From Atrichornis clamosus (lineage: Eukaryota; Chordata; Aves; Passeriformes; Menuridae), in the NCBI GenBank assembly GCA_013400975.1, contig WBMZ01015587.1:62001-126000 (forward strand): 64,000 bases of DNA. The letters run 5' to 3'. The translations under genes and the position numbers were made by a program. Below are positions 1-11,190 of this stretch, piece after piece. Position 1 is the stretch's first letter. Each line of letters starts with the position of its first letter. Below the pieces are notes generated by a model that was not told the DNA's origin, did no database searches, and saw only the letters and a list, made by a program, of their open reading frames with translations.

Positions 1-3000
1 ATTTCATCCTGGCTTTCCCTATTATCAGTATATGGCTTTTTCCTATGTAGTCTTCTTCATAAAGCAGTAGCACACAGATCAACCCTGGAACTAAAAATTT
101 ATATTTTTAAAGTAAAATAAATTTATGTCGGGCATTAACATATAAATGTAGAGAACAGACACATTTCTCCAGCTAAAGTGTATTTTTTAAAGACATAATG
201 GACATAACTTACTTCAGAGTGGAAAATGAAGCACTAATATCATTAAGCAATCTCTGCTTCTTAGTCTTGGTTGTTTCTAACCACAGATTACATCCTTCTC
301 CTCCCTTCCTCTTCTCTGATGAGAAAGGGTCTTGCAAAAGAGTGGGAGGACATGGTAGGTAGAGAATTAATGGGTTCAAACAAAAAGTAATTAAAATCTT
401 GGTAACACAACAAAAAGTTAAATAATGAGGCAAAACCTAGTTGTCTGTTGTTTGTTGTTTAGATTTTTTTCTAGAAGGAAAATGTGCTGCAAGGATTAGA
501 TAAACTGCAGCCACTGCAAATTCAGCTGGAAAGCAATAACTAAATGAAAGGTTCTGCTCCATCCCAAAAAGGTAGCAGAAACTATTCCAGGACACACAAG
601 TGGCAGTCTCCTAAAACTTCTGCTTTACAGGTTAATAATTTATAACCTCCTGGGTTTAGCTACTTTTGGAAAACTCTGGATTTAAATACAATTTTTTTTC
701 CACTCTTGCACACAACGAACCACCCAGTGCTATTCTTGGTCTTGTTCAGCATCTGAGGCCAGGGGAGCCCGGTGCCAGCGCTGTGGCGGCTGGTTGTGGG
801 TGTGAAGAGCCGGGATCCCTGTCTGGCGCTCTGTGCCAGCAGCAGCCCTGACAAAACACCACTTTTATTGGCAAACCTTATTTCTCCTGCAAGGAGTAAT
901 TTTTCTGTAATGATAGAGGTTTTGCTGGGAGACACTGAGTTCTTTGTTGGTTTCGCATCTCGGTGCCGCTCACACAGCCACGGCCCTGGATGGAAACGCG
1001 TCAGCAACGCTAATCAGGATATTCCTCTTCCCTGTGGGCTGGTTTGGAATGCTCCTTCCCTGATGGAGGTGAAGCTCTATATGAAATATATGAGCAAAGC
1101 CTTCATTCCTGTGGTTATTAAAGATATTACATAGCCTTTCACAAGATGAAACATGCTCCTTGTCCTGATCAAATTCAGGGAGATGCAATTTATCTACCAT
1201 CTTCTTTTGACTGAATAAAATGTTCATCCCCTCCTGCCCGCTGTTAAATGAGACTGGTTTCCTCCTAATGATGATGGAGTCATACCTGTATATAATTTCA
1301 CATCTCTAGTCATTCTTCACAATGAAAAAAATATGCACATAATTTTGAATCTCTCAGGTCTACTAATATGATTTTATTTTGTCTACTTCCATGAATAAAT
1401 CTTTCAATACTGAGATATTTGGGGCAGAGGAAGTTACTTTTCTTAATTAAGTCATTTAGACTATATATAAATCCGTAGCAATCTATAAAAACATGTCATT
1501 ATATTCCCAAAGAACAAACAGAAATCATAACAAGCTATTGCTTGTATTTACCAGCAAGGCACAAGGGCAATATAAACTGCACAAAAAGCCACTCAAAGGC
1601 TACCAGGGTTTGGCTCTACCAAATTTTAAAAGTTAGTCCCCAGAGAAGAACACTGAGAAATAAAATGAATTTGTAAGAAAACAGCACATCCAGAGGTGAG
1701 GACAGTTAGGAACTGAGTCTCCAGTGTTTTCTGTGCCCCTCTGTGACAGTTCTGCCATTTTCCATAATCATTTCTTTCCCAATTTCTCTGACTCTTTAGC
1801 ACCCCTGCTGAAGGTTCCCACACCAAATATTGTTTCCATGGGTGAGCCACCACTGTATCACTTTGCTGCAGTTATATGTCAATGGCAACAGATACCACAA
1901 TAATAGTCTTCATTTTAAATCCATTAAAAATCCTCTTGATCTTGTATTATTTCCAATTTATTGCATAAATTCTAGGACTTGTGCAGAAATAACAACAAAA
2001 ACAAGTTCAGCTGGAATTGAATGCCTCAATTCTCCATTTTCCAATCGGCAGACCCCTCCACGCACCCTTCCCTTGGTAAGTAACATTTCTCCCAACAAAC
2101 AAAATCTGAGTTTGCTTAGAATTACTTTTGACTAGCAATGATAAGTGATTATTATAGTGTAGCCCTTTTATCTAAAACAAGCAGTGGCTTACATTGTATG
2201 TGCATCAATACAAGGATTGCATACAAAATATCCATGAAAATGAGGCTTAATTGGCCTATGCTGTGCACCAGCATATTTAAATTGAAAAACAAGGCTAAAT
2301 ACTTCACAGTTTCCCTTGCAAATATCTTAAACAGTTTGCTTCAATGGGTTTGCTTCCCTGGGGGAGAGGAAAGGAGCATGGCTATAGGGGATAATGGCTG
2401 AACCTCAGTTTTACAGACAATTCATCTGTTCTGTGCGACTTGATGGAAAAGGTCAACTATGAAAGCAGAGAGGAGTGAAAATTAATTAGGGTAAAATAAA
2501 GCTTACAGAGATCCTCCAGCATAGGGAGAAGGAGCCATCATTACACAAGTACAGACTGTTATCATACAAGCCCAGGTTTTGTAGACTGTGTCATGCCAGA
2601 CCCAAATCCTGAAGCATGCAGATCCCTTCAGCTCTCTATCCTGGCTGCTCCTCAGCTCTACAGCAGCCTGGGGTGGATGCTCAAAGAGAAGAGCAGCACT
2701 TTTATCAGGTTTATTATTAAAGTAAACATATAATCCAGACTGAAGAATGCATACATATGGGAAGGGTGAAAAAGCTGAGCAGAAAGTGGAGTTTTTACCA
2801 GTGAGAGAATGATTTTGGCAGATGTGGATTTAAACTGGATGAAACAACTGGGAAGTTCAGTTCACAGGCTTGGTTGTAAGGGAGAAGTAACAGAATGCCA
2901 GGTAGAGTTTTGTAATCTCTGTCACAAGGTTTAAGAGCTGGAAGGGAAAAGGAGGCAACAGGGAGTGGATTTCTGGGACGTAGTCAATAGGTGACATTGT

Positions 3001-3180
3001 CCTGCTGCTGCACGTGCCAGAGCAAACCTGTGCTCCTGCTCACAGCTGAGGGCAAAATCCAAAGAAAACATCAAGGCACCTAAAGTGCAACTCATGCACA
3101 ATTTGGATGCCTATATAGAAGACAGAGAGCCAAAAATCACCTAACTTGTTTAGGCACCTGAGAGGCTGTAGGCACTGAAG
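1..3180. other. Unique non-coding sequence
   Basis: AT-rich single-copy-looking DNA. No open frame here resembles a protein family I know. A locally GC-richer block at about 740-1030 contains several CpGs (around 955-1015) and may be a constrained non-coding element, but nothing in it reads as an exon with matched splice sites. I see no transposon ends or tandem repeats. Confidence 0.5.
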
Positions 3181-3420
3181 ATTTGCTTTAAATCTCTACG
3201 TTCTGCTACCGTGTACCCAGAGGCAGCGTCGCCTTGGCTGAGCTGAGCTGCCTGAAAGCGATGGGGGGTCACGGCCTGGGCGTCCTTTGACTGCCGGTAA
3301 CGTCCTATGGCCGCCTCCAGCAAAAGCTCAGCCCTTGGTACCACAACCTCACTGCTGTACCCACGGTGCAGCGATCCACCTGTGTGTGACCGTCCCGTCA
3401 CAGGGCGACTGTGCTGCTGC
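3181..3420. promoter_or_regulatory. CpG-dense patch, possible regulatory element
   Basis: I count 15 CpG dinucleotides in 240 bases, in sequence that is otherwise CpG-poor. CpG retention usually means low germline methylation or selection, so this could be a small CpG island, enhancer or promoter. No TATA box, clear initiator or recognised first exon is visible. Open frames of 126 codons (minus) and 140 codons (plus) overlap here, but high GC content alone explains them and neither resembles a known protein. The regulatory role is inference. Confidence 0.3.
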
Positions 3421-4024
3421 TTGCTGCCTGACCAGAGAGAGCCCTCCCTCACTCCCCAACATTCCAGCTCCAGGAGGGTCCATGCTAGGGAGGAGCCTGA
3501 GAGGCCGTTCCTGCTGCAGCCTGGGTCCACCAGAAACTTTGTCTTTCAGACACGGATCCGGGAGAAAGCAAGAAGGGAGCCCAGTCCTGCTGCGTAATTG
3601 CAGGGCTGCTCAGCTGAAAAGGGGAGACTCTGACCTCTGTGTCTCTAACACTCTGTGCTTTCTGCCTGTGCTCTTAGTTCTGGAGCACTGTGGCACAAAA
3701 AAGAAGTAAAAACCCAACTCAGGTCTTCTACATCTTCTCTGTTTTCTTATTATAACCATATACAGAACAGAGAACTGCTTCTACTCTTCATCTCTTGGTT
3801 TGGAGAGTTTTTATTAAAGTTGCTAAAACTGCAATGCCTTTTTCCTGAATTCCACAGAGCGGCGTGGTCTGGGAGCACTGTGCATAGGATGCCCCTCGGG
3901 GGACCACGGCAGAGGAGCACCTACTTTATGAATTATAAATGGCCCCAGGCAGAGAAGCAGTTACCTGCATATTTAGCTCAGCCAAGAGGAAGGAACCTCT
4001 GGGCGAAAATTGCAATAGTAATTA

Positions 4025-4045
4025 AGGAAGCTAAAGAAGCTTCCT
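4025..4045. repeat. Small perfect inverted repeat
   Basis: Left arm AGGAAGCT (4025-4032), spacer AAAGA, right arm AGCTTCCT (4038-4045). It could form a short hairpin. An 8-bp stem is expected by chance several times in 64 kb, so it may mean nothing. Confidence 0.5.
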
Positions 4046-7000
4046 GCTGCAAACTGTCTCTTATTTCTCAGAAAGGAGAAGAGGGTAGGTGGGCTACTGT
4101 AGGTGGGATTGCACTCGCAGTGAGGTGTAAGCCTCTATATCAATGCCAAATTCTTCCTGACCTCAATGTTACATAACTCCGCACTTTTTGGATCTTGTTG
4201 TCTAAGGCTTGTTCCTTACAATACAGACTTCTGAGATGACTGGAAAGTTTCTAGCATCTTAAAGGCATGACAGAGCCTGTTACTTCTCAGACCATTATGC
4301 TTTGGAAAGTGTGAAGCAAGGAAAGCAAAGAAAGTAAAAAAAATTATCCACTAAATGAAAAAATTCCATACAGTCAAACATGTCCTGGCCCAACCACTCA
4401 CCTCCCACCTCATCAAGAGAAGGGGGATTCATGGAGTCAAACTATATGGAAATATAGGAGAAAATGTAATTTTTTCCTGATTATTTTTTTAATTATTAGA
4501 GATGGAAAAGCTGTCTTACTTCACATATTAGGTCCAAAAGCTGACAAATTAGGAAGCAGTTCTTCCTTATTGCTTTACACAGTGACCACGTTGACTGGCT
4601 CGCTTTGTCTGTCCAAAACTGCAGCCACTGCCTGGTTTGTGCATTAGGCATCAGAGAAGCTCCAGTTTTCCCTGTTGGTATCGCAACAGAGGGTGGACTG
4701 TACCTTGCCAGCCTGGTGCAGCAACACCCTGCTGCTGGTAAACCACAACACAGGCTTCAAGTAAAAAACCCAACCCTTTGCTCTGCGTCTTTGCTAAATG
4801 CAGACTGCACAGACCTGCATGGAGAACAGCACTGGCAGCACAGAATGAGAGACATCTGCAACACAGTGGAGGAGCTGACACAGTTTTAGTACCATTTACT
4901 AGTATTTTATCTACTATTTGTTTACATATACACATATATACACAGACGTGTCTGGTAAGAGTAGTTACCATAGAAATATGTAGTCAGGGTGGAAAAGACT
5001 ACGCCCTAAAGTGGGCTGAACATGGCTGTTCAATTTTAAGGAATTGGCTATGCATGAAGTTATGGGAAAATGTACCTCACTCTTGGCTCAGCTTGCACTA
5101 TGACTGAAGCTTTTATTGACATAGTCTGAGTTCAGATACATCACTGAGTTTCCACACAGGTCATTCCCTTGATCAACTAATTGATTTTAGATCTGTCCTT
5201 AGGTAATTGTTTCTGAGAAAGCAGGGATATAGGGCAGGATTAGGATGCCGGCAGCTGAGGAGGCAGCTGTCTAGGGCTTCTGCTGGCCCAGTGGCTGTGT
5301 TCCTCCGTCAAGCTACCCCTTGGTGCTACTTGCATTGTCTCCTTGCTGCAGAGGGAGGCAGAAGAGAGACTGACCGCTTCCCTCTTCCTCTCCATCTTCC
5401 AGCTGGTGATGTTCCTCACTTTCCCAAGACAGGAAAATTCATTTTCTTTCCTCCAGCTGCTGTCAGAGAGAAAAGAAAAGGGAAAACTGGTAGCTTATGG
5501 GGCAGTGGCCAAGCCAGGGTTGAAGTGAAGCCAGGAGAAGGCACCTGCACCCCAAGTTTCCTCTTTGGCCACTACCCCATTGCTATAGGGCATAAGGGCC
5601 CAGGGGTCAGGTTACAGTTTCTCGCTGTGCAAACAGGACCACATCAGCTTGGATGCAGATAGGTCAAGGCATCAGTGTGCAGGGAGAGACGTTAGCCTAA
5701 TTTGAATTTTGTTATTTAACATCACCTCTAATCGCACTGGCCTTCCTCAGCTCCTCAGGTCCTAACTGGATGTTTCATCTCCCACAACACTAGTTTGATC
5801 TCCCAGAATTTATATTCTTTGGGAACAAAATTCAGTTTTGCTTTGAGCTGGCTTTCGCAAGGGACTTCCAATATTTCATCAGGTAAAAAAAAAACCCAAA
5901 ACAAAACACATTTTTATTCCTCTTTTTTTTAATCTTATAAATGATCCTATGACTTGTTATATAATAATGACAGTGCCTGCAGTGGAGGAAGGGACTGTTT
6001 GATTCCCTAAATGATGTTCATATTTACCAAATATCTTCACTTTCCTTTTGGTGTTTAGTATCCGTGAAAGCCGTTTATTGCCTTGTGTATCCTTCTTAAT
6101 ATCTTATTCTCTAATGGTTCTCTATAGAATAAAAACAAATGGTTGAGGATGCTCAATTTGTTGTAATAAAAACATTTATTGGAGTAGTATGTACATTATG
6201 ATCCATTTTATTTCAATACTACCAGTGCCTGCTATGTTTGGCTGTTAGTTTTACTCTGAAATATTTTCTTGATGTCGATAAGCTAAGATCTCATTTTGTA
6301 ATCAAGCTGTACCATTCCAAGATAGGTTGATTGTGCACTACCATCACAAACTGCCCCCAATATCCAATCCAATATCCAGCCCCATGGTTCACTACACTCT
6401 CTGTAGAGAGAAAAACAAAAAACGTGGTATTTGTGGGCCCTTTTAGGTTAAGACATTGGCTTCTTTTCTTATGTTTTCCATCATATGACTGCTGAGGCCA
6501 GTTACTTTCTTTCTATGAAAGAAAGATGCTACCATTTCTTAATCTACTTTTTCAAACCACTGTGTTATAGTAGGCATTTATTATCCATTGTGGTAAGTCT
6601 TGCACCCTATTCATATCCTTGGTTTTGCAGTGAGCAGCCGGCTCCTCACTTTGTCTCTGAGAGATCATTCAACAGACTGTTCTCCCTCTGCCCATGGACT
6701 CCTCAAACATAATGCACAGTGACCACTGTGACCTCTTACCCAAGCCTATACTAACCAATGCTTTGAATTCAATTTCAAATTAGAATACTCAGATGTTACA
6801 TGGGTTTTGATGTGTGACATAATTGATTGCCAATTACTTTGAGTTGGTTAACGTGCTTATAAATGGAAGTTGAAACAGTCCATGAATGCTCATTCCACGA
6901 GGCAAACATTTGTGAATTATCTCAGTGCACAAGTGAAGGTAAACCACAAATATCTGACTGCTGCAACGCATCTTCTTGGAATGTTTAGATTAGCTTTTAC

Positions 7001-7178
7001 AGTTGCAAATGTCTTCACCAGCTCTAGTAGCTAATTGGCAAACAACTAATAAACACAAGTTACAACAGGAGAGCAAATTCTAGTCTAGACATATCTGTAG
7101 TAGGAGACTGAGGTCAGATTGTTTTCAAGTTTTGAATAAGCTCAGAAGAGTTTCCCTACTCAATGACATTAAAATAAG

Positions 7179-7250
7179 TGTGTGTGTGTTGGTTTTGGCA
7201 TCTTTATTTATTTATTTAAGAAACAATCAAACAAACAAAGAAATAAATGG
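7179..7250. repeat. Compound simple repeat (GT, TTTA, AAAC/AAAT)
   Basis: A short GT run is followed within 20 bases by three to four ATTT units and then AAAC- and AAAT-like units. This is ordinary microsatellite or low-complexity DNA. It lies just outside the lower end of the long LTR and could mark the decayed boundary of that insertion, though no target duplication can be seen. Confidence 0.6.
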
Positions 7251-8604
7251 GAAAATGTAACAGGAAGTTCACAGCCTGTGCTTGTTGTCTGGACTCCCAG
7301 GAATTTAATTTCTTAATTACCACAGTATCCTTTTGAAGGCAGCATGCTTAGGATGATGGGAACGGTTACCCCTACAGATGCCTGGCTAGAAAATAATGAA
7401 AGGCTCGTGAGTCAAGATAAGGGTAGGGAGAGATCACTTACCAGTTACCATAATAGGCAAAACACACTCGACTTGGGGAAATTAATTTAATGCCAAACAA
7501 ATCAGAGTGGGGTAGTGAGAAATAAAAACCAAATCATAAAACACCTTCTTCTCACTCCTCCCTTCTTCCCAGGCTCATCTTCCTTCCCAATTTGTCTACC
7601 AGGGAGACAGAGAATACAGGCTGTTGTCAGTTCATCACACATCTCTTCTGCTCCTTCTTCCTCAGGGGGAGGACTCCTCACGTTCCTTCCCTGCTCCGGT
7701 GTGGAGTCCCTCCCACAGGAGACAGTCCTCCATGAACTTCTCCAACATGAGTCCTTCCATGGGCTGCAGTCCCACATGGACTGCTCCAGCATAGGTCCCT
7801 TCCATGGGGCACAGCAGGCTGCTCCAGAGGCCTCCTGTTCCTCACAGAGTGACAAGTCCTGACAGCAAACCTATTTCAGTGTGAGCTCTTCTCTCCATGG
7901 GGTCATAGGTCCTGCCAGGAGCCTTCTCCAGGACGGGGTCACAGCCTTCTTTAGGCATCCACCTGCTCCAGCATGGGGTCCTCCAGGGGGTGCAGGTGGA
8001 TCTCTGCTCCACCACGGACCTCCGCGGGCTGCAGGGGCACAGCTGCCTCACCAGGGGCTGCAGGAGCCTCTGCTCTGGCACCTGGAGCACCTCCTCCACC
8101 TCCTTACTCACTGACCTTGGTGCCTGCAGAACTGTTTCTCTCACGTATTCTCACTCCTCTCTTTCACTGCAGTTGCTTCTGAACAATGTTTTTCCCCTTC
8201 TTAAACATGTTATCCCAGAGGTTATCACCATGACTGAACGCAGCACCTTGGCCATTGTGTCTGTCTTGGAGTCACCTGGCATTTGCTCTGTCAGACACTG
8301 GGAAAGCTTCCAGAAGCTTCTCAGTGAAGACCCTTGTACTGGTTTCAACTGGGGTAATTTTCTTCACAATGGCTAGTAGAGAGTTATGTTTTGGATTTGT
8401 GCTGATCACAGGGTTGATAATACAGAGATGTTACTGTTATTGCTGAGCAGGACTTGCACAGAGCCAAGGCCTGTTCTGCTTTTCATATGGCCATGCTGCA
8501 AGGGAAGTTGAGGGTTGTGTGGAAGGCTGGGAGGAGACACTGCCAGAACAGGTGACCCAAACTGACCAAAGGGATATTCCAGACCATGTGACATCATGCT
8601 CAGG

Positions 8605-8612
8605 ATATAAAG
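8605..8612 (+). promoter_or_regulatory. LTR TATA box
   Basis: ATATAAAG lies inside the plus-strand LTR, about 180 bases before its ATTAAA signal, which is the layout expected of a U3/R promoter. A CRE-like octamer TGACATCA sits just upstream at 8589-8596. It is one CpG-type change from TGACGTCA, so promoter activity has probably weakened with age. Confidence 0.55.
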
Positions 8613-8792
8613 TGAGGGGAAGAAGGAGGAGGAGGGGGACATTTGGAGTGATGGTGTTTGTCTTCCCAAGTCACAGTTACACGTCATGGGGCCCTGCTCT
8701 CCTGGGGATGGCTGAACACCTGCCTGCCCATGGGAAGCAGTGATTTAATTTCTTCTTTTACTTTACTTGTGTGCTCAGCTTTTGCTTTCCCT

Positions 8793-8798
8793 ATTAAA
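8793..8798 (+). terminator. LTR polyadenylation signal
   Basis: ATTAAA lies between the TATA box and the U5 end of the plus-strand LTR. It would mark the end of R in retroviral transcripts. The copy at 10634-11185 has lost the hexamer (GTGAAA at the matching place). Confidence 0.5.
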
Positions 8799-8971
8799 CT
8801 GTCACAATCTCAACACACAAGTTTTCTGGCTTCTACCCTTCTGATTTTCTCCCCAATCCAGGTGGGGGAGTGAGCAAGTGGCTGCCTGGGGCTTGGCTAC
8901 TGGCTGGGGTTAAACCACGACACCCCTGTAGTCCCCCTGCTGCCCAGACCTTGCCAGCCAATCCCAATGCA

Positions 8972-10633
8972 AGTTGCTATCTGAAATGTCACTTTTCACT
9001 CTAATTCAGGCATGCAACTGCAACTGAGATAAACACCTACAAGGAGCAAAGAGTCCACGGGCTCTGATTCTTACTCACCAGCAGACACCAGGCCATCACG
9101 CTAAACATAGGCAGTCAACCCACTATCTATTTGAAACATGCAAGAACTGGAGACAGAGCCCAATGCGATAGCCAGGCATGTTCAGCTTCTTGTCTGTTGG
9201 AGGGATTTAGGCCCGTATCTCCTTGCAATATGCACTAGCATAGAGCTTATACGAGGGTCAAGACTGAAAGGTAGAAGTCTGCGGATGAGTGAGGAGAGGT
9301 AACAGCAAAATGGACATGGCTGTGTGGTCTTGGTGGAGAGCAGGGGGTCAGAGTTCTGGTCACTCTGTGGTCTGTCTCTATCCAGTGACTGCTTAATGAT
9401 CACAATGAGCTTGATTTAAGGCAAGAACAGTGCCAAGCTGCTCAGCATGGTCAAGATTAGAGCAGTTCTTACCATCTGGGGAGCCATAAAGCCAAATCAA
9501 GGCAGTCCTGGTGTTTCAGTCCTTCAGTGTTAGGCAAGAGTGTTTCCAGACTTACCTTTTCAGAAATAGGCCCCTAAAATTTTGCCAATGTACCCTTGAG
9601 GGTTCACAAAGGAGCTAGTCCTCGTCTTCTTATATTTCTCCCAGCTCTTCTGATCATTCTCTGAAGAAAAATTCAATTCTCTGTACAGAAGATACCTCTT
9701 GAATAGCGTTATCAGACAGGTTCTTGTCTCAGCACATATTCAAAGCTCACTTGTGGGTTTTTAGTTAGCTTGTTCACTTGTTTTGGTTCAGTCTTTTGAA
9801 TGTGATTGATACTTAACTTTTTTTTCCTTACCACATTCCTCTATCCTCTCTGACATTTCCACAACTGATTACTCATATGTTGGTATAAGCCATATAGTTT
9901 AGAAAAAACACTTGTCATCATCTGTGTTAAGCAACATAACATCATATTATGACAACCATTAGCTCTCTGACTCAAGTTTTTTTGCACTGATCAAGTGTCC
10001 TTTTAAAGAAGTGTACATGAGACAGTACTTAAATGACTGAAATAGATCCTTACTGTTGTCATTCTTTACCAGGGTGTGATAATAGGAAAAGAGAGATCCA
10101 ACAGTTGGTCATATTTTACATTTAATTTGTCTCATACCACTTTTCCTTGCAGTTCTGAACATCATGTACACAAATCAGATCTGGTGATAGCTCAGTCCAT
10201 GAGAATTGATTTCTCACGTATCAAGGCTGGGCTATTATTAGCTAAGTTTCTGAACGTCACTGCTAACAAGATAGAGCAAGTATTTGCTTGCTGCATCACA
10301 ACAGAGATCACATCTTTCATCCCTTGTTCTTTCCTTTGATAATAGTTCCAGCCTTTGCGCTCCCACAGGTTGTAATCTGAATCATTTCAGGCCTGAGATT
10401 TGTGTTCATTTGACTCTGAATATTTTCTTCCTTAGGAAGACTTCAACTCCTGCAGTCCCACCGGGAGATGATCTGCATCTCATGAGGCTTTGTGAGTTTA
10501 TGCTGAATATCATCAACACTCTTTGAGGACAGGAGCCCTGGCATGCTCAGTTCCGAAAGGCCTCTGCTGCTGGCCAGATTTCCACAGTCTTCATTTAAGT
10601 AGAGGATTGTCTTCAGAAGACTCCATTAGTAAA
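8972..10633. other. Unique non-coding sequence between the LTRs
   Basis: No gene, RNA or repeat recognised. The stretch begins at the upper edge of the long LTR and runs AT-rich to the next solo LTR. Short open frames (for example 9182-9403, 10076-10339, 10284-10526) show no conserved motif. Confidence 0.5.
10629..10633 (+). repeat. Target-site duplication, left copy (GTAAA)
   Basis: A five-base direct repeat abuts the TG end of the LTR. The identical copy follows the CA end at 11186-11190. Five bases is usual for ERVL-type integrases; class I elements usually give 4 and class II 6. Confidence 0.8.
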
Positions 10634-11185
10634 TGGTTTGGTTGGGATAGAGTTAATTTTCTTCACAGTAGCTGGTGTGGGACTGTGTTTTGGATTTGTG
10701 CTGGAAATAATATTGATAATATGGAGATATTTTCATTATGCTGAGCAGTGCTAACACAGAGCCAAGGTCTTTGCTGGCTCTCCACCCCACCGCTGAGGAG
10801 TCTGGGGATGCACAAGCACAGCTGAGAGGGGAAGCAGCTGGGACAGCTGATCCCAACTGACCCAAGGGATATTCCATAATACATGGCATCATGCTCAGCA
10901 CATAAAGCTCAGAGTGGTGGTGTTTGTCGCCTCAAGTCACTGTTCTTTGTGATGGAGTCCTGTTTTCCTGAAGATTGCTGAACACCTGCATGCCCATGGG
11001 AAGAGGGGAATGAATTCCTGTTTTGCTTTGCTTGTGTACATGGTTTTTACTTTATCTGTGAAACTGTCTTTATCTCAACACACGAGTTTTCCCACTTTTA
11101 CACTTTCAATTCTCTCCCCCATTCCACCAGGGAGGAGTGAGTAGCTGCATGGTGCTTAGTTTTCGGGTGGAGTTATACCATGACA
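10634..11185 (+). mobile_element. Solo ERV LTR (ERVL-like, avian) with intact target duplication
   Basis: Same family as the LTR at 8335-8922. Long shared blocks include 'TTAATTTTCTTCACA', 'TGTTTTGGATTTGTGCTG', 'AAGGGATATTCCA' and 'CATGCCCATGGGAAG'. It starts TGGTTTGG and ends ATACCATGACA. The flanks are identical 5-mers, GTAAA at 10629-10633 and GTAAA at 11186-11190, a perfect target duplication that fixes both ends. The TATA region reads CATAAAG (10901-10907) and the polyadenylation hexamer is mutated. No internal retroviral genes are present, so it is a solo LTR made by recombination between two LTRs. Confidence 0.88.
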
Positions 11186-11190
11186 GTAAA
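11186..11190 (+). repeat. Target-site duplication, right copy (GTAAA)
   Basis: It matches 10629-10633 exactly and directly follows the LTR's terminal CA. Confidence 0.8.

Larger units (their letters stand above)
3421..7386. other. Unique non-coding sequence with simple repeats at its end
   Basis: No recognisable gene. It holds an 8-bp perfect inverted repeat (AGGAAGCT, 5-base spacer, AGCTTCCT) at 4025-4045. A short (GT) run lies at 7179-7189, directly followed by ATTT- and AAAC-type low-complexity sequence at about 7203-7250. The rest is AT-rich with short A and T runs (for example 5886-5935). Open frames such as 5207-5662 (+) have no family resemblance. Confidence 0.5.
8335..8922 (+). mobile_element. 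Solo ERV LTR (ERVL-like, avian) inserted in the long LTR
   Basis: A 588-bp unit starts with TGTACTGG and ends in ACCACGACA, giving the TG...CA ends of an LTR. The sense strand is plus, because a TATA box (ATATAAAG, 8605-8612) precedes a polyadenylation signal (ATTAAA, 8793-8798) and a U5-like end. The flanks ACCCT (8330-8334) and CCCCT (8923-8927) match at 4 of 5 positions and rejoin the interrupted minus-strand LTR, so both ends are firm. A copy of the same family lies at 10634-11185. The 5-bp duplication length fits ERVL-type integration but does not prove it. There is no internal region, so the provirus recombined to a solo LTR. Confidence 0.85.
7387..8971 (-). mobile_element. Long avian endogenous-retrovirus LTR (minus strand), interrupted by a second LTR
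   Basis: Read on the minus strand, this matches from memory a long LTR family common in birds. It begins near 8971 with TGCATTGGG. It passes through a region of short internal repeats built around 'TGCTCCAGCAT' and 'CATGGGCTGCAG' (about 7700-8100), then a GAGGAGGAAG stretch, and reaches a U5-like region with CTCGACTTGGGG-type sequence at about 7465-7490. The family's AATAAA site appears decayed at about 7485-7495. About 0.99 kb remains once the inserted 588-bp LTR is removed. The U5 end is lost or unrecognisable below about 7387, so no target duplication can be shown. No gag, pol or env lies next to it, so it is a solo LTR relic. Open frames inside it (for example 7502-7855 and 7842-8144, minus) are by-products of the repeat. 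I leave the family name and ERV class open. Confidence 0.75.

Noticed and set aside
7502..8144. Minus-strand frames of 100-117 codons with Trp/Cys-rich repeats
   Set aside because: They fall inside the long LTR and translate its internal short repeats. LTRs of this kind are not known to me to encode a protein here.
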